Part shown: positions 38,301 to 51,366 of the stretch, piece by piece
Layout of the letters: the number at the start of each line of letters is the position of its first letter
How positions within the stretch are numbered: the stretch's first letter is position 1
DNA from: Adineta steineri
Taxonomy: Eukaryota; Rotifera; Eurotatoria; Adinetida; Adinetidae
Reading direction: 5' to 3'
Assembly (NCBI GenBank): GCA_905250115.1
Contig: CAJNOI010000047.1
Location: 185,365 to 249,364 of the forward strand
DNA length: 64,000 bases
Notes under the pieces: model-generated
Database searches by the model: none
What the model was told of the DNA's origin: nothing
Seen by the model: the letters and a program-made list of their open reading frames with translations, nothing else
Translations under genes and position numbers: made by a program

Positions 38301-41300
38301 CTAATAGCATGTCAAAATACGAATAGTATCTCGAGGTCATCACTAACTTTCACTATATAAAAATCAAATAATAAAAGACTTACATCTATTTTTTTAATTT
38401 AGTATGGCAAAATAACACAATTTTCCAATATATTAGTATTATTTGTATTCTTTGTTTGTTATACATTTGCAACAATCAATCAATGTTTTCTTCTAAGCGT
38501 TTTTTTCAAACGGGCTAATTTAGCCGCATGTGGTATGTCCTTTTTCCATAGATTCACTATAAATGTTATATCTATTCTAGGTGCTGGAATACTTTATTTT
38601 CTTCTCTACTTACCATATACAGTATTAATTAATTACGATAGTTCAACACGCACATGGCATAAAGTTATTTCTGTAAGAATTTAAAAACTTCTAATAAATT
38701 TTAAAACATCAAAGTATTATATTTAGTGTCTATCATCCACAGTTGCATTTGGACTTGGTTGTGATTATATTGCACGATTTGAAGGTATGACACAAGGTAT
38801 TCAATGGTACAATATAAATAAAGGTGCAAAACCAAACGATAATTTTACATTCCTCTATTGTTTAATAATGATGCTTGTTGATTCCGTTATTTATATGGTA
38901 CTAACTATTTACATTGAAAATGTTTTTCCTGGTAAGAATCCAAAAAAAAAAATAAAATTCAAATATTTTATTTTCTTATAGGTGAATATGGTATACCTCA
39001 ACGATGGTATTATCCATTTACAAAAACCTATTGGTTTGGTTATAATGCTAAAAAGATTCGTGAACGTGCAGAAAATTTGAAACCAACTGATAGAAATCCT
39101 AATAGTAATAAACATCCAATTTAATTTCTTATTGATAAAAATACGAATCGTTTTAAATTTTAGTTGAAAATGATGATACTCTTGATCAAGCCCAAGTTGG
39201 TATTGAAATACAAAATCTAACAAAATATTATCGAAATAAACTTGCATTAAAAAATTTATCCGTAAAATTTTATCGAAATATGATCACAGCATTTCTGGGA
39301 AGAAATGGTGCTGGTAAAAGTACAACTTGGTCGATATTAACTGGTTTATTACCGCCAACAAGTGGTACAGCATATATTGATGGTTATGATATATTAACAG
39401 ACATAAAAGTTGTACGAAAACGATTAGGATTTGCTCCACAGCATAATATTCTATTTGATCGGTTAACAGTAAAAGAACATTTACAATTTTTTTCAGCGTT
39501 AGTAATCATTTATGTAAAATAAGAATTTCAATTTTTGTAAATTAATTTAGATTAAAAGATGCACCAAAAGAAGTTATCGAAGAAGAAACAAGTAAAATGC
39601 TTGCTGATTTACAATTAGAAAAAAAATCCGAAAATTATTCAACTGAATTATCTGGAGGAATGAAAAGAAAACTTTCAATTGCTATTGCATTTGTTGGAAA
39701 TTCAACAACAGTTATTTTAGATGAACCAACAGCTGGTAAATATATTTAATAGAAAAAAAATCTATTCTTTATTTTAAAGGAATTCCGGAAATTAAGCACT
39801 TTAATAATCAGTAACAAATTTGCTTTTTTTTTACACTAATGACAAATATTTGAGCTTTTATTTCCGACAATTATTATGTAATTGATTTTTATTTAGGTGT
39901 CGATCCATTCGCTCGACGAGCTATATGGGATCTTATACTTAAATATAAAAAAGATCGAACAATTGTATTATCGACTCATCATCTTGATGAAGCAGATTTA
40001 TTAAGTGATCGTTTAGCAATAATTTCATCGGGGGAATTACAATGTTTCGGTACAACAATGTATTTAAAACGTAAATATGGTGAAGGTTATAATTTAATTG
40101 TTGAATTAACATCAACATCAAATGAAAATGAACTTAGACAAGAACCAACAGATAACATACTCGATCCAGCAAGTATGGAATTGGAAACAATTGATCCAAT
40201 TACAAATGTATCAACACAATTTACTCAATTAACAGATTTTCTTAAAACTTATATGTCTGATATACGTATAAAAGAACAACATGGAGATCAAATAACATAT
40301 GTTATATTAGATGATTCTGCTCATACAAAACTGTTTCCTAAAATGCTTGCTGATCTTGATGAAAATATAACGAAATTTAATATTAAAAGTTATGGTTTAT
40401 CAAATAGTAGTCTTGAACAAGTCTTTCTTCGTGTAGCTGATGAAGTAAAACGACTAGAAGACTATGAACGTTTGTCATATTGGAAGAAATATCAAATTTT
40501 AATTAAAGGATGGTTTACAAAAACCAAACAAATAGAAGAAGCAAAAGTTGAAACCATCGAAGAAGAAAATGCTGATGCTGAAGAACCATTCAATACATCA
40601 TTAAGCGGTATGAATAAATCTAGAATATTTTGAAAAACCTAACTATTTATAATTTCTTTTTAGCTGAATGGGGTTCATATACAGCTGAACGTTATACTGG
40701 GATACAATATTTAGCTTTTCAAGTAATGGGATTACTTATAAAACGTTTTCATCGAACGAAACGTAATATTAAAGGATTAATTGCTGAAATACTTCTTCCA
40801 ATTATCTTCGTTCTACTTGCGATGTTAGTTATAACATTAACACCAAGTCAAAGTGATCCACCACCACTTATACTTCATCCATGGTATTGGAATAATCCAA
40901 ATTATATGTTTCAATCAATTTCTATTAATAAATCTTCATTATTATCGAAATCTATCCAACAAACATTTACGAAATCACCATCATTAGGTACACGTTGTAT
41001 GCCAACAACAATGCTTAACCCAAATTTATATCCATGTACTTCAACTGGTTCTAATTATGTCTATGTACCAACAAGTCCGGAAATAATGGCTGAATTAAAT
41101 AGTGTTAATTATAATCAAACACGTATATCCCCTGCATGTGACTGTTATGAAAAAATGCAACAATGTCCAGCAAGTGGTGGTGGTCCACCGCCTAGTTATG
41201 ATGTATTACAAACACAAGATGATTTATATCGTTTAAATGATTATAATATAAGTGATTGGTTCGTAAAACGATAATTATTTTAATAAATCTAATTAGTTTT

Positions 41301-44158
41301 TATTTTAGGATAGTAAAAACAGAATATCAAGAACAATATTTAATGAAACGTTTTGGTGGTATAGAATTTATATCAGGAAATAATTTATCTAGTTTTACTC
41401 TGGTTAATAAAACACTTATTGAACTATTTAACAATTTAACTCGTCAAAGAAATCAATCAATATCAACGGTTGATGCAGCTAAACTTGCCGATCTCTTTGA
41501 AATACATCCACCACAAGCTTCGGTATATATACATTCATCGTGAAATTATCATATTGATAAAATAATATGAATATTTCATTCTTTAGGTTTGGTATAATAA
41601 TAAAGGATGGCCAGCAAGTGTCGCATTTTTAAATATATTCAATAATGCATTATTACGTGGTATACTTCTTCAGAAAAATGCTACGATATCACTTGATGAT
41701 TATGGTATAACATCAATAAATCATCCATTACCAAAAACTGAAATTCAACTTGATAGTGAATTACAAAATCGTATTGCAATGGAAATGTTTACAGCTATAT
41801 GTGTTATATTTGCATTAGCATTTATTCCTGCGAGTTTTCTTGTTTTTCTGATTGATGAACGTGTAACAACATCGAAACATTTACAATTTGTTAGTGGTGT
41901 TCATGGTAATAAAATATCTAAATAAAAATAAATCAATTCATTGTTTATTTGTTTGTAGGTATAACTTATTGGTGGGCGAATTTTCTTTGGGATTTAACAA
42001 ATTATTGTGTATCAATTGCATGTTGTTTAATTATATTTCTTGCTTTTCATGTTGATGCTTATGTTTATAAAACAAATTTTCTATGTCTTTTATTATTATT
42101 ATTTTTATATGGTTTTGCAATTATACCATTAATGTATCCAATTAATTATTTCTTTAAAACTCCATCAACAGGTTTTGTAGTTATGTCATGTATTAATATA
42201 TTTATTGGTTTAATGACAACAATAGCAACAATAACATTGGAAAGTTTTGATGATGAAGAAGATTTACTAAAGATTAATAAAATTTTAACAAAAATATTTT
42301 TAATATTTCCACATTATTGTCTTGGACGTGGCTTATTTGATATGAGTAAAATCTATGAAACAAATGCACTCAGTCTTAAATATAGTTAGTTATTTATTTA
42401 TTCATATTTATTTGAAATAATTTTTTGTTATTTTTAGTTCCGAATTATATTCCTGTTTCACCATTTGCATTTGATGTTGTTGGAAGAAATTTATTAGCTT
42501 TATTTATTGAAGGTGTCGTCTTTTTTCTATTTGCAATTCTTGTTCAATATCGATTCTTTATACCTGATCGGTAAAATAATTAGATTTAAAATATTTTTTA
42601 TTCTTTAACAAAAATTCTCTAATATTTAGTGGTTGTGTTAGTATACCCGAAGAATTTAGATCTACAGTTGCTGATGATGATGATGATGTAGCTGCTGAAC
42701 GTGAAAGAATTTATGCTGATCGTAATAATATAAGTGGAGATATTCTACGAATGATTGATCTAATTAAAGTATGAATAAAATTAAAGAATATCAAAAACAA
42801 ATTATCTCTGTTTCTATTAGGTTTATGGATGGAGATTTGGAAAAAATTTTACAGCTGTTAAACGAACATGTGTTGGTGTTAAACAAGGCGAATGTTTTGG
42901 TTTATTAGGTGTTAATGGTTCAGGAAAAACAACAACATTTAAAATGTTAACCGGAGAAGTTTCGATGACAGATGGAAATGCATCGATTAATAATTTTAGT
43001 GTTATTAAACAATTAAATAAAGTTCATCAAAATTTAGGGTAATGGAAAAACAAAAAGAGACTGGAATATTTAATTCTATTTTTCTTTTAGTTATTGTCCA
43101 CAATTTGATGCATTGGATTCTTTATTAACAGCAAGAGAACATCTTTATCTTTATGCACGTTTACGTGGAATTAAAAAAAAGAATATTTCATATGTAAGTT
43201 TATTCAAACAAGGAGCTAATTTTCTTTAAATGAGAATTGTATAGATTGCTGATTGTTTATTAAAACGGCTTGGACTTACATTATGGGCTGATCGACCTGT
43301 TAAACAATATTCCGGTGGTAATAAACGTAAATTATCTACAGCTATTTCACTTATTGGTAATCCATCAATTATATTTATGGATGTAAGAGTTTCTGAAAGA
43401 GAAATATTAAAATTCTAAGAAAATAATTCGTTTTAGGAACCAACAACAGGAATGGATGTACGTGCAAAACGATTTTTATGGAATTGTATATTAACATTAA
43501 CGCGTAAAGATCATAAATCAGTTGTAATAACATCTCATTCAATGGAAGAATGTGAAACATTATGCAACCGTATGAATACTATATTTTAAATCATTCAATA
43601 TTTTTGTTTTGTCTAGGTCTTGTTATTATGGTCAATGGTAAATTTAAATGTCTTGGTAGTGTACAACATTTGAAAGCAAAGTAAACGATAGTTTTTGAAA
43701 ATTTTATACATCTTGTTTTTCCTCTTAAAGATTTGGTGATGGTTATACAATACTTATTCGAACAACTATTGATAGTGATATTAAAAATGTTATTAATTAT
43801 ATAAAAGAACATATACCAGAATCAACAGTTAAAGAAGAACATAATAAAATGATACATTTTCGTGTATCAACGAATGTTCCATTATATAAAATGTTTAGTG
43901 TTTTAGAAAAAGCACGAGAAGAATTAGTAAATACTATTGAAGATTATACAGTTACACAAGTAACATTGGATGATGTATTTGTTAATTTTGCTAAGATACA
44001 AGAAGAAAATCAAATAGATGACAAGGAAGATAATTGTTTAAAACGAAATTTTTTTAGTAAATTATTTCATCGAAACAAGAAAAATGTATTTGGTAAGTCG
44101 AAATATAAATAGATTTAAAATATCATAAATTTCTTTTATAGAATTAACACACCTTTAG
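35348..44158 (+). CDS. ABCA-subfamily full ABC transporter
   Basis: Some 25 exons on the plus strand. The start [20 protein letters not shown] followed by [16 protein letters not shown] matches the ABCA1/4/7 opening. A large, glycosylated first extracellular domain (36000-37750) follows, then six helices. NBD1 has Walker [10 protein letters not shown], signature [10 protein letters not shown] and Walker [12 protein letters not shown]. The second half has another extracellular loop (40850-41750), helices, and NBD2 with [19 protein letters not shown] and FMDEPTTGMD. Both sites keep the catalytic Glu after the Walker B Asp, so both look able to hydrolyse ATP. ABCA proteins move lipids across membranes. 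The last coding exon is tiny (44142-44158, ELTHL). Longest intron about 38000-38402. It converges with the peptide-precursor gene. Confidence 0.94.
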
Positions 44159-44601
44159 TGGGGCAATCTTATGGTATGTAGAGTCTTATCGGGCGAAGAT
44201 CCGAATTTTCTTAATTCGATCTTTTTTTTAGGCATTAAATCAAACAGTTATTTTATTTATTCCTACAATAGTCCGGTGTCTTGTCGTTTTTTTGTGGCAT
44301 ACTGATCTGTGATGTTTTATTTTTCTATTAAATATTGTTTATAATTACCTCGATTTTTAAATTCCACTACATGATTCGGTGACTTTCCAATCTATTTTTA
44401 CTTTTTCTTTGTTATATAATTCTAAAAACAAGAGTCATTTTCCTATGTATATTTTTTTTTGCTTTGTTTGTTCTAATTTCAATAGAAAAATAATTAAAAT
44501 AAAACAACAAAAAAATAATAATTGAATTATTTTTTTCCTTTTTATTCTTTTTTCTTGTTTATAGCACATACAATTAAAATATGAATTTTAAACGAAAAGT
44601 T
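44159..44601. other. Convergent 3' region between ABCA and peptide-precursor genes
   Basis: T-rich on the plus strand, with AATAAA-like words on both strands. It probably holds both 3' untranslated regions. Confidence 0.4.
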
Positions 44602-45408
44602 TTACTGAATAAATATATCCGATAATTGTTGTTTTCGTGCTAAATCTCGTACAAATCGTTTTCGGCCACTCAATGGATTCATACAGCAATAACGACCTAG
44701 ATAAAAATAATTAATTGAAGAATAAATAAAAAACATAAAAACATACGTTGTACTGTTGGTTCAATCAATGTTTGTAAATCATCGTCATCAGCTGATGAAT
44801 CCTCTTTATATATATACATATGAAATAAATTTCAAAAAAATTTTTTTTTTATTTTACCTAGATTTATTAAAGTATTATCAATCAATCGTTGAATAACAGC
44901 TTGTCGTAAAATATCAAGTTGATTCTAAATCCAAAGAATATATAATCATCTTTCTTTTTACAAAAAAATATCATAAATATATCTTCTTTGTTTTCTTCAT
45001 GCGACCCTATTAGCCTTGATAAGAAAACAATAGCAACTTCTCCTATATACAGATCCATCTCGTGGTTCAAGAGTATTTATGATATGTAAACATGAAAGAC
45101 AAGGACGATGTCTCGTTTTGTTTAGTAAATTTTAATAATGTCAACATTCATGTTAAGCTTTAATCAAAATAAATACAATCATCTTTTCTAATTAGTAGAT
45201 CGATAAGAAAAGAAAAGCTTAGATTATTTTTAATCGTATTTGTTTTTTTGCTAGAATTAAATATTAATTAATCTTATACCTGATCTTGATCATTATGTAT
45301 AATTACAAATGAATGAATGAACAGAAATTGATTGGTAATAAGAATAAACGAAAGTAGATAAACAGGTATCATAGATGAACCGAAATTTTTTCTTCCAATG
45401 CCAAACAT
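44602..45408 (-). CDS. Candidate neuropeptide/peptide-hormone precursor (115 aa)
   Basis: Four exons (45280-45408, 44858-44924, 44747-44803, 44602-44696) with GT-AG introns join in perfect phase to 115 residues. The N-terminus has a hydrophobic signal-like stretch (MIPVYLLSFILITNQFLF, from the second Met). An acidic spacer (EDSSADDDD) precedes one peptide framed by processing sites: RR-YCCMNPLS-GRKR. Gly before the basic triplet would give an amidated YCCMNPLS. The tail is FVRDLARKQQLSDIFIQ. Known prohormones are cut at dibasic sites by convertases and amidated at Gly. The C-x-x-N-P-L/I-S core resembles allatostatin C (CYFNPISC), but the ring-closing second Cys is Gly here and there are vicinal Cys instead. 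I do not recognise a firm family. The gene model is well supported; the hormone role is inferred. Confidence 0.65.
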
Positions 45409-46355
45409 ATTGAGGGTTATTGTATGTTTTTTGTTGTATTATGATGGGAATATCTAATAAATCAATGTATAGAAGCGATTATTTTTCAAGCGATTATATA
45501 TATGGGTATGAACTAGAATGAATTAATAATGACAGAAAGGATGTTATGATCTGTTCTACAAAAAACAGAAAGATGAGGGAACATTTTTAAGAGATGAATC
45601 TTTTATTGATTGGAAAAGAGAGAAATAGAGAATAAGAGAAAAGAAGAAAGAACAAAGTAGAATAAACTTCTTGCCGTTTTTTTTTTCTCTTAAGTTATAA
45701 TTAGTAAATCTTTGAAACAGAACAAAAAATCATCTTATTAATCAAGCATTAAATTAAGTGAAATATGAGACGAGACAATTCATTTGTTAGAGTATTCATG
45801 TCACCGGAAGAAATCATGATAAGTTTTTCATTTTCTTGAAATTATTAAAATAAAATATTCCTTTAAGTATATTTCATAATCACGCTAATTATAGACAACA
45901 ATGAAGAATATTAGTAAGCATAAACTGTACATTTATATATATATATATCAAAGGTACGTTCAACCTATATGAATATGAAAAAAACCCATCATTATCAAAC
46001 GGAAATAGTAGATGAAAACACATATATATTTGTTAACTATATTCTAGCATATAAAAAAGCTTGTTCATATGTTAGATAAATCGTTTTTCTATTCAAATAA
46101 GCCAAAAAAATATTCTCATTCTGTCAATTTATAATAAATGAGAGATTTTTTTGCAAACATATAATATTATCATATTCGATAATCTATACAGACACTTCCT
46201 GTTCTAATTATTTACATTATCAGACTAATTTTTATAAAAAAAAATAAAGCAAACAGTGCCAATAAGATTGATCTTTGGAAACCAAAAAGTATGTTTATAT
46301 AATAATATTTTGTTGTTATTTATTTTTATAATTATTATATAGAAACAAAAAAAAA
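45409..46355. other. Intergenic region, no gene seen
   Basis: AT-rich spacer between the peptide-precursor start and the chitinase 3' end. A short (TA)n run lies at about 45936-45949. No frame or RNA gene supported. Confidence 0.45.
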
Positions 46356-48580
46356 TTACCACCAACATTGAACATTATTTTTCGGTACACATCGTTTTAT
46401 ATTTCGTTCAAATGATGTCTCAGGTGGACATTCATATCGACGTTTTGTTGAACAATCTGTAAAGAAACGACATTGTGTATCGGGAACAGAAGCTGATGGA
46501 TCCCAACAATTTGCTGATGATATTGGTGCAGCTGGAATTTTCACTAAAAAAAAAGAATGAATAAAATATACAAATAATTTGTTCTTATCGTACAATTTGT
46601 TGAACATTTAATATTAACATCACTTAATTCTTTTTCTTTGACACATTTCTTTTTATCTTCAGCATAAATTAGTGGCGTGGGACATGTTCGTGAGACAGTT
46701 ATTTGTTTACCACTTGGTGTAATTAAACATTCATAATAACTTTGACAATTATTGGAAACATTTGCATATATTTGTTTTTCTAGAGCTACAAAAACAAATA
46801 GAGATGATTATTATTGTTAGTTTTATTTCTTCGAATATGTACTTACTATTTTGACAATAGAATGCTGCAATATTTGTTTGATCAGTGGGTTTTGCAGTAG
46901 TTGTTGATGTTGTTGTTGGTCGTGTTGATGGTTGTTTTCCATTGACAATATCTTTAGCAGTATTAATTAATGGAAATTTGCCTTCATCACATTTATTGCC
47001 TCGAAAATCATCTAAATCCATAGCCCAAAACATGGCACCGCCTAAATTCATTTCATTGACATAATTAGCCTATTTTTAAATAAATGCCAAAAATAATATT
47101 AATTAAATTGAAAGACATATTTTACTTTTGCGGCAATACTTTGTGTGTCATCATAACCCACCCAACCTGAACCAGAATGAGCATAGGGTACTTGATGTTC
47201 ATTTGACCATTCTCTTACCCATCCTAAATAATAAATTTCAAATGAAAAAATTTCTATTTATTTCTCTTCTAAGAAACTAACCTTCTTTTATTTTTTGACA
47301 TACTTCATAATAACTTAGAAAACCAGATTCTCCTGTATATTGACCAGCAGGACCGCCACCTGTAGATGGGGAACCTAATTTAAAAGAAATTCAGAATAGA
47401 AAATTTTTGACATAACATAATCTATTCATTATACCAATAGCATGTTGTGATGGATCGACTAACTGTTGAGTTCGTCTATATAAACGTAAAGTTTTATTAT
47501 CGAAACGAAACTTTGAAATTATCTACCCATAAGCACCCATTCCTAAGTTTAATTTATCTGGTGTACAAGCTGGTTTTTGTAACATGTTCTGAACTGATTG
47601 TTTTTGTGCTGTTAATGGACTGTTATGTCCAGCAAAACGTTCCCATGGACCACTGTAATCATATGTCATCATATTAACAAAATCTAAATGTCTGAAAAAT
47701 ATGTTTGAAATAAAATAGAAATTTTAAAAAGTTTTGTTCTACTGGCAAACTTCAGGTTCATAACAACTATCATATTTTGCAGCTGGTGCTGGTGTTGCAG
47801 CAGATAATAGAAGACCCTGTGGCTTATATTTTGTACTTAATTGCTAATCACGAGAAAAAAATGAAATATTTTATACTAAAATATTATTTTTATTTACTTC
47901 AACTAATTGAGTAAATCGATGTCGATCTTCTGGAGGACTGCCACGATCAGCTGGATATTCCCAATCTAAAAAAAATATAATCAAATAAATAAATCATATT
48001 TTGAAATTTTATTAACCAAGATCAAGTCCATCAAATCCATATTGTTTAAGAAAATTATATGAATTTTCAGCAAATTCAGCACGTGATTGTTCTGTTGAAA
48101 CCATTTGTGTGAATGGTGCTGCTGGATGATTCCAACCGCCAACTGCAAGCATAACTTTCAAATCAGGATTTTTTGCTTTTAATGCCATCATTTGTTTATA
48201 CATTTCTGTAAAAGAATTAAACTAAGTTTTAACCATAAATTTATCAATGATAAACCTGGATCATTTGGTTCAGTTGTAGCTAAACCATTTCCTTGAATAC
48301 GTGCAAATGAATATATAATATGTGTACATAAATTTGGATCAATATCATTGATAGAAAATCGTCCTTCCCCTTGTCGATAACCAGACCAATTCGTATAATA
48401 ACACATAACTCGTTTTCCATAACCTATCGAGTAGTTACATTGATTTTTAGAAAATTATTTTATATAACAAAATACCTTTGTTTACTGTTAAAAATAACAA
48501 TGCAGACAAAATGCTGAATAACAATAAAGAAATCTTTCATAGACTATATGTACATATTTTACTTACAATATAAACTTCAT
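46356..48580 (-). CDS. Secreted GH18 chitinase with CBM14-like chitin-binding modules
   Basis: About ten exons. The first two join as MKFIFILSALLFLTVNKG, a clean signal peptide, then YGKRVMCYYTNWSGYR opens the GH18 barrel. Further blocks are LKVMLAVGGW, the catalytic motif FDGLDLDWEYP split by an intron but intact (general acid Glu present), FVNMMTYDYSG, NLGMGAYG and GGAMFWAMDLDDF. A Thr/Pro linker (PSTRPTTTSTTTAKP) leads to two Cys-rich CBM14-like modules at the C-terminus (CQSYYECLITPSG, then CRFFTDCSTKRRYECPP, ending NNVQCWW). It should hydrolyse chitin outside the cell, for example in the jaw, egg shell or gut lining, or in food. Domain order equals that of arthropod and nematode chitinases. 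No missing catalytic residue seen. Confidence 0.94.
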
Positions 48581-49223
48581 TTTTATTGCTATTCGAAAAT
48601 TATTTTCTTCAATGATTTGAAAAAAGAATTTAAATAAAGAACCATGTGGTTTTTATTAGTAATTCATCATCAGTAGTAATATGATATAGGATTTAATATA
48701 CAAATATCAATTTTAACGGAGGTGTCTCATATATTTGGGATTTCTACAATTTAATCAGCACCCCTTCGAAAAAAAGCAGCTTGTTTTGATACAATTAAAT
48801 TCATTTTACTTCGTATTAAATTACTAGAATAAATCCTATTTGTTTTTCTTATAATATAATTAAAGACAAAAGATTAATTTTTAGAATCATGAGAATCAGA
48901 TTACTCTTCATATTGTATCTTATACATTTACAAAAATATTTAACTGAGTTTTTATTTAACAAATTGCTTGAGAACTTCAATAAATACAATTTAATCATTT
49001 GGTATTTAGATTCATTTTATGATTAGTATTAAGCATATCGAATTATTAGTTCTTTCTTGAAAATATAGAATAAGAGATGTAAATTAAGGTGTTTATCTTG
49101 ATTATTAAAAAGAAAAGAAAAGATTGTCAGGTAATATGTCGGTGTTGTTTACAAAAAAATAGCTTTAGCTGTTAATCAAGTGCATAAATCATATGACAAT
49201 ATTAGAAAATTTTTGGATATTCT
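48581..49223. other. Intergenic region, no gene seen
   Basis: AT-rich spacer between the chitinase start and the CIAPIN1 3' end, no coding signal. Confidence 0.45.
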
Positions 49224-50228
49224 TTAAACATCGGACATATTTGGTACGGTAACACGTTCGCCAGGTTTAAACGGAGGTAAACCACGTTTTGGACAACCAG
49301 CACATCGAAAAGCATCACCCAAATAACACTAAAATAAAATCGTAAGTTTTTTTAGAAAGAATCAAAATTTCGTAATACATACACTTCCACATGCTGATTT
49401 TACGGTTTCTTTTGCAGCTGCATGTTCTTCTTGTTCAAGTTCTTGTGCTAAACCACATGAACAATTTTTACATGCTTTTCGAACACCAGTAGATGATGTA
49501 CCACAATCGTAATCTTAATTTTAAAAAACAAATTTAGTTAAAATTTGCTTATAGAAAAAGAAGTTTTACTTTTAACATCAGGTTTTTTTCGATCATTATC
49601 ATCCAATAAATCATTTGTATCAATTAAATCATCATCATCCATTGTCCATGTTTTTTTTGTTTCATTTGTTGATGAAACTTGTCCTGTTTGACTATTACCT
49701 CTGTTACGTAATGGTACGGAATATCCAACATCAAATGATGGTTTTTGACATAACCATAATGAACCAAGTTTTTTAACATCATCATCTTTATTTTCAATTA
49801 AAAATGATGAATTCGTATCAAGTGGATTACAACTAGTAAAACCACACATTTTAAAATGATCAACTGCTTGGGATTGTGTTGTATGTTCAATATGTGTTAT
49901 AAGATAACCATTTGGACGAAGTAAACGAAAAAATTCATTGAATAAATCAGCATTCGTTGGTGGATCACGTTTACTTACAAGACCAAAAAGAATTATATCA
50001 AATGATGATGTTGCACGTCGAGCTTTTTATATAAAAATATAAATAAATATCTATATATGTATATGTATTCAACTTACAGTCTAAAAGCATTTGAACATTT
50101 TCAAAAGCAATATTAGCTTGTTTTGCCTTTGTTTGTAATGTTTCTTGGAAGACAGGTAAATTTTCTGGATCAACATCATCAGCCCAGATAACAAGAATAC
50201 TTTTAGCACGAGCAAAAATTTCGTCCAT
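49224..50228 (-). CDS. CIAPIN1: Anamorsin (CIAPIN1), cytosolic Fe-S assembly factor
   Basis: About four exons. The N-terminal half ([20 protein letters not shown] onward) is the methyltransferase-like domain of the family, which lacks catalysis in known members. After an acidic linker ([17 protein letters not shown]) comes the first Cys cluster, [20 protein letters not shown], and then the CX2C...CX2C motif in [19 protein letters not shown], ending [15 protein letters not shown]. These clusters bind Fe-S centres. With NDOR1 the protein passes electrons to the cytosolic Fe-S assembly machinery. Length and motif order match animal anamorsin. Single-copy housekeeping gene, intron-rich like its neighbours. 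Confidence 0.94.
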
Positions 50229-50440
50229 GATTATAATTTATCTTTTAAAGAATAATCTAAAATGTAAAAATTTAACTTAATGAAAAGGTTTTCTCAAAAC
50301 CTATTTAAGGTCGTTTGGTTTTTATAGGTAATATTTAAAAATGATTTATATTGAATCTTAATCGATATGCTGATCAGTTCTCTAAACCGGTTAAATCTTC
50401 ATATCATTCAGACAGGGATAACTAAAATATTCATCATATC

Positions 50441-50502
50441 AGCATTGACCGAGATTCGAACCATATATATCGAGTGACACATATGATTAAACCGTTCGAC
50501 TA
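50441..50502 (-). other. Degenerate tRNA-like remnant
   Basis: On the minus strand an A-box-like TAGTCGAACGG and a B-box-like GGTTCGAATCTC lie at tRNA-like spacing. The T-stem and acceptor stem do not pair, so this is not a working tRNA. It may be a tRNA pseudogene or a tRNA-derived SINE head. Confidence 0.25.
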
Positions 50503-50630
50503 GACTTTTTATTCAAATATAAAACAAAAATCAAACAAATAAACTAGAACGTTTTTTTTTTGTCTCATTTTTTTTTATTTTCAAACAGAAAAGAACGCAT
50601 AAATTGAGTCCATATTTAGAGAGGATGAAA

Positions 50631-50653
50631 CACACACACACACACACACACAC
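50631..50653. repeat. CA dinucleotide microsatellite
   Basis: Eleven and a half perfect CA units. Confidence 0.97.
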
Positions 50654-51366
50654 GCGTACAACACAAATATAAAGACGAGAAAAAGAAAGGGCAAAGACTG
50701 ATGAAAGCAAGAAACAAAAAGAGAAAAAGAGACAATTGTGTGCATATTGTTGAACCAAAAACCAAAAAGAAAAAAAAACACATCGTCGTTAAAGACTAGA
50801 CACAAGACAAAGAGAAGTAGACGAGTAGAAGTGTGAAAAGAGGAAAAAAAAATATGTCTTTGCTCTTTCTGTTTTTATTCCTTCGATAATCATCAGCACC
50901 AATAGAACCTTTCCGGGACTTTGTTTGCTAAAGGATTCAGGCGTGGTAGAATTCTATGTGTAAATTTTCTTTTCAATGACAAACAAAAAAAAAGAAAAAA
51001 TATCTACTCATCTATTTACACCCGCACACAAACACACATACATTTATATATGTATATATATATATATATTTATATATAGAAAAAGAGAGAGAAAAATGAA
51101 GTTTATAAGAACAATGACAAAAAACTGAATATAAGAGACAAAACAAAAGAAAAAATCGGCCGATCTTAATAAATTCACGAAATATTAAACGCGCAAAATT
51201 TTTGTTTTGTTTTAAAGCGTATAGACGCATGTTTTTAAAAAAAAATAATCAGGATATAAAGAAGAAGAAGAAACAGAAAAAAAATATATATATATATCGA
51301 AAGAACATGTTTTCTTATTTAATAAATAAGTATATGCATAGGATACTATTCTCGTATCTTGTTTTA

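Larger units (their letters stand above)
50229..51366. other. Low-complexity intergenic region with microsatellites
   Basis: No gene seen. It contains a CA microsatellite (50631-50653), purine-rich runs (50660-50860, 51075-51160) and TA repeats (51048-51074, 51283-51298). A weak tRNA-like remnant lies at its left end. Confidence 0.6.

Noticed and set aside
38000-38402. Possible hidden gene in the longest ABCA intron
   Set aside because: No frame, splice pair or repeat end could be supported; it looks like plain intron sequence.
44858-44924. CRF/DH44-like peptide (NQLDILRQAVIQRL) in the peptide precursor
   Set aside because: It resembles part of DH44 peptides but lacks flanking dibasic sites and an amidation signal, so I treat it as spacer.
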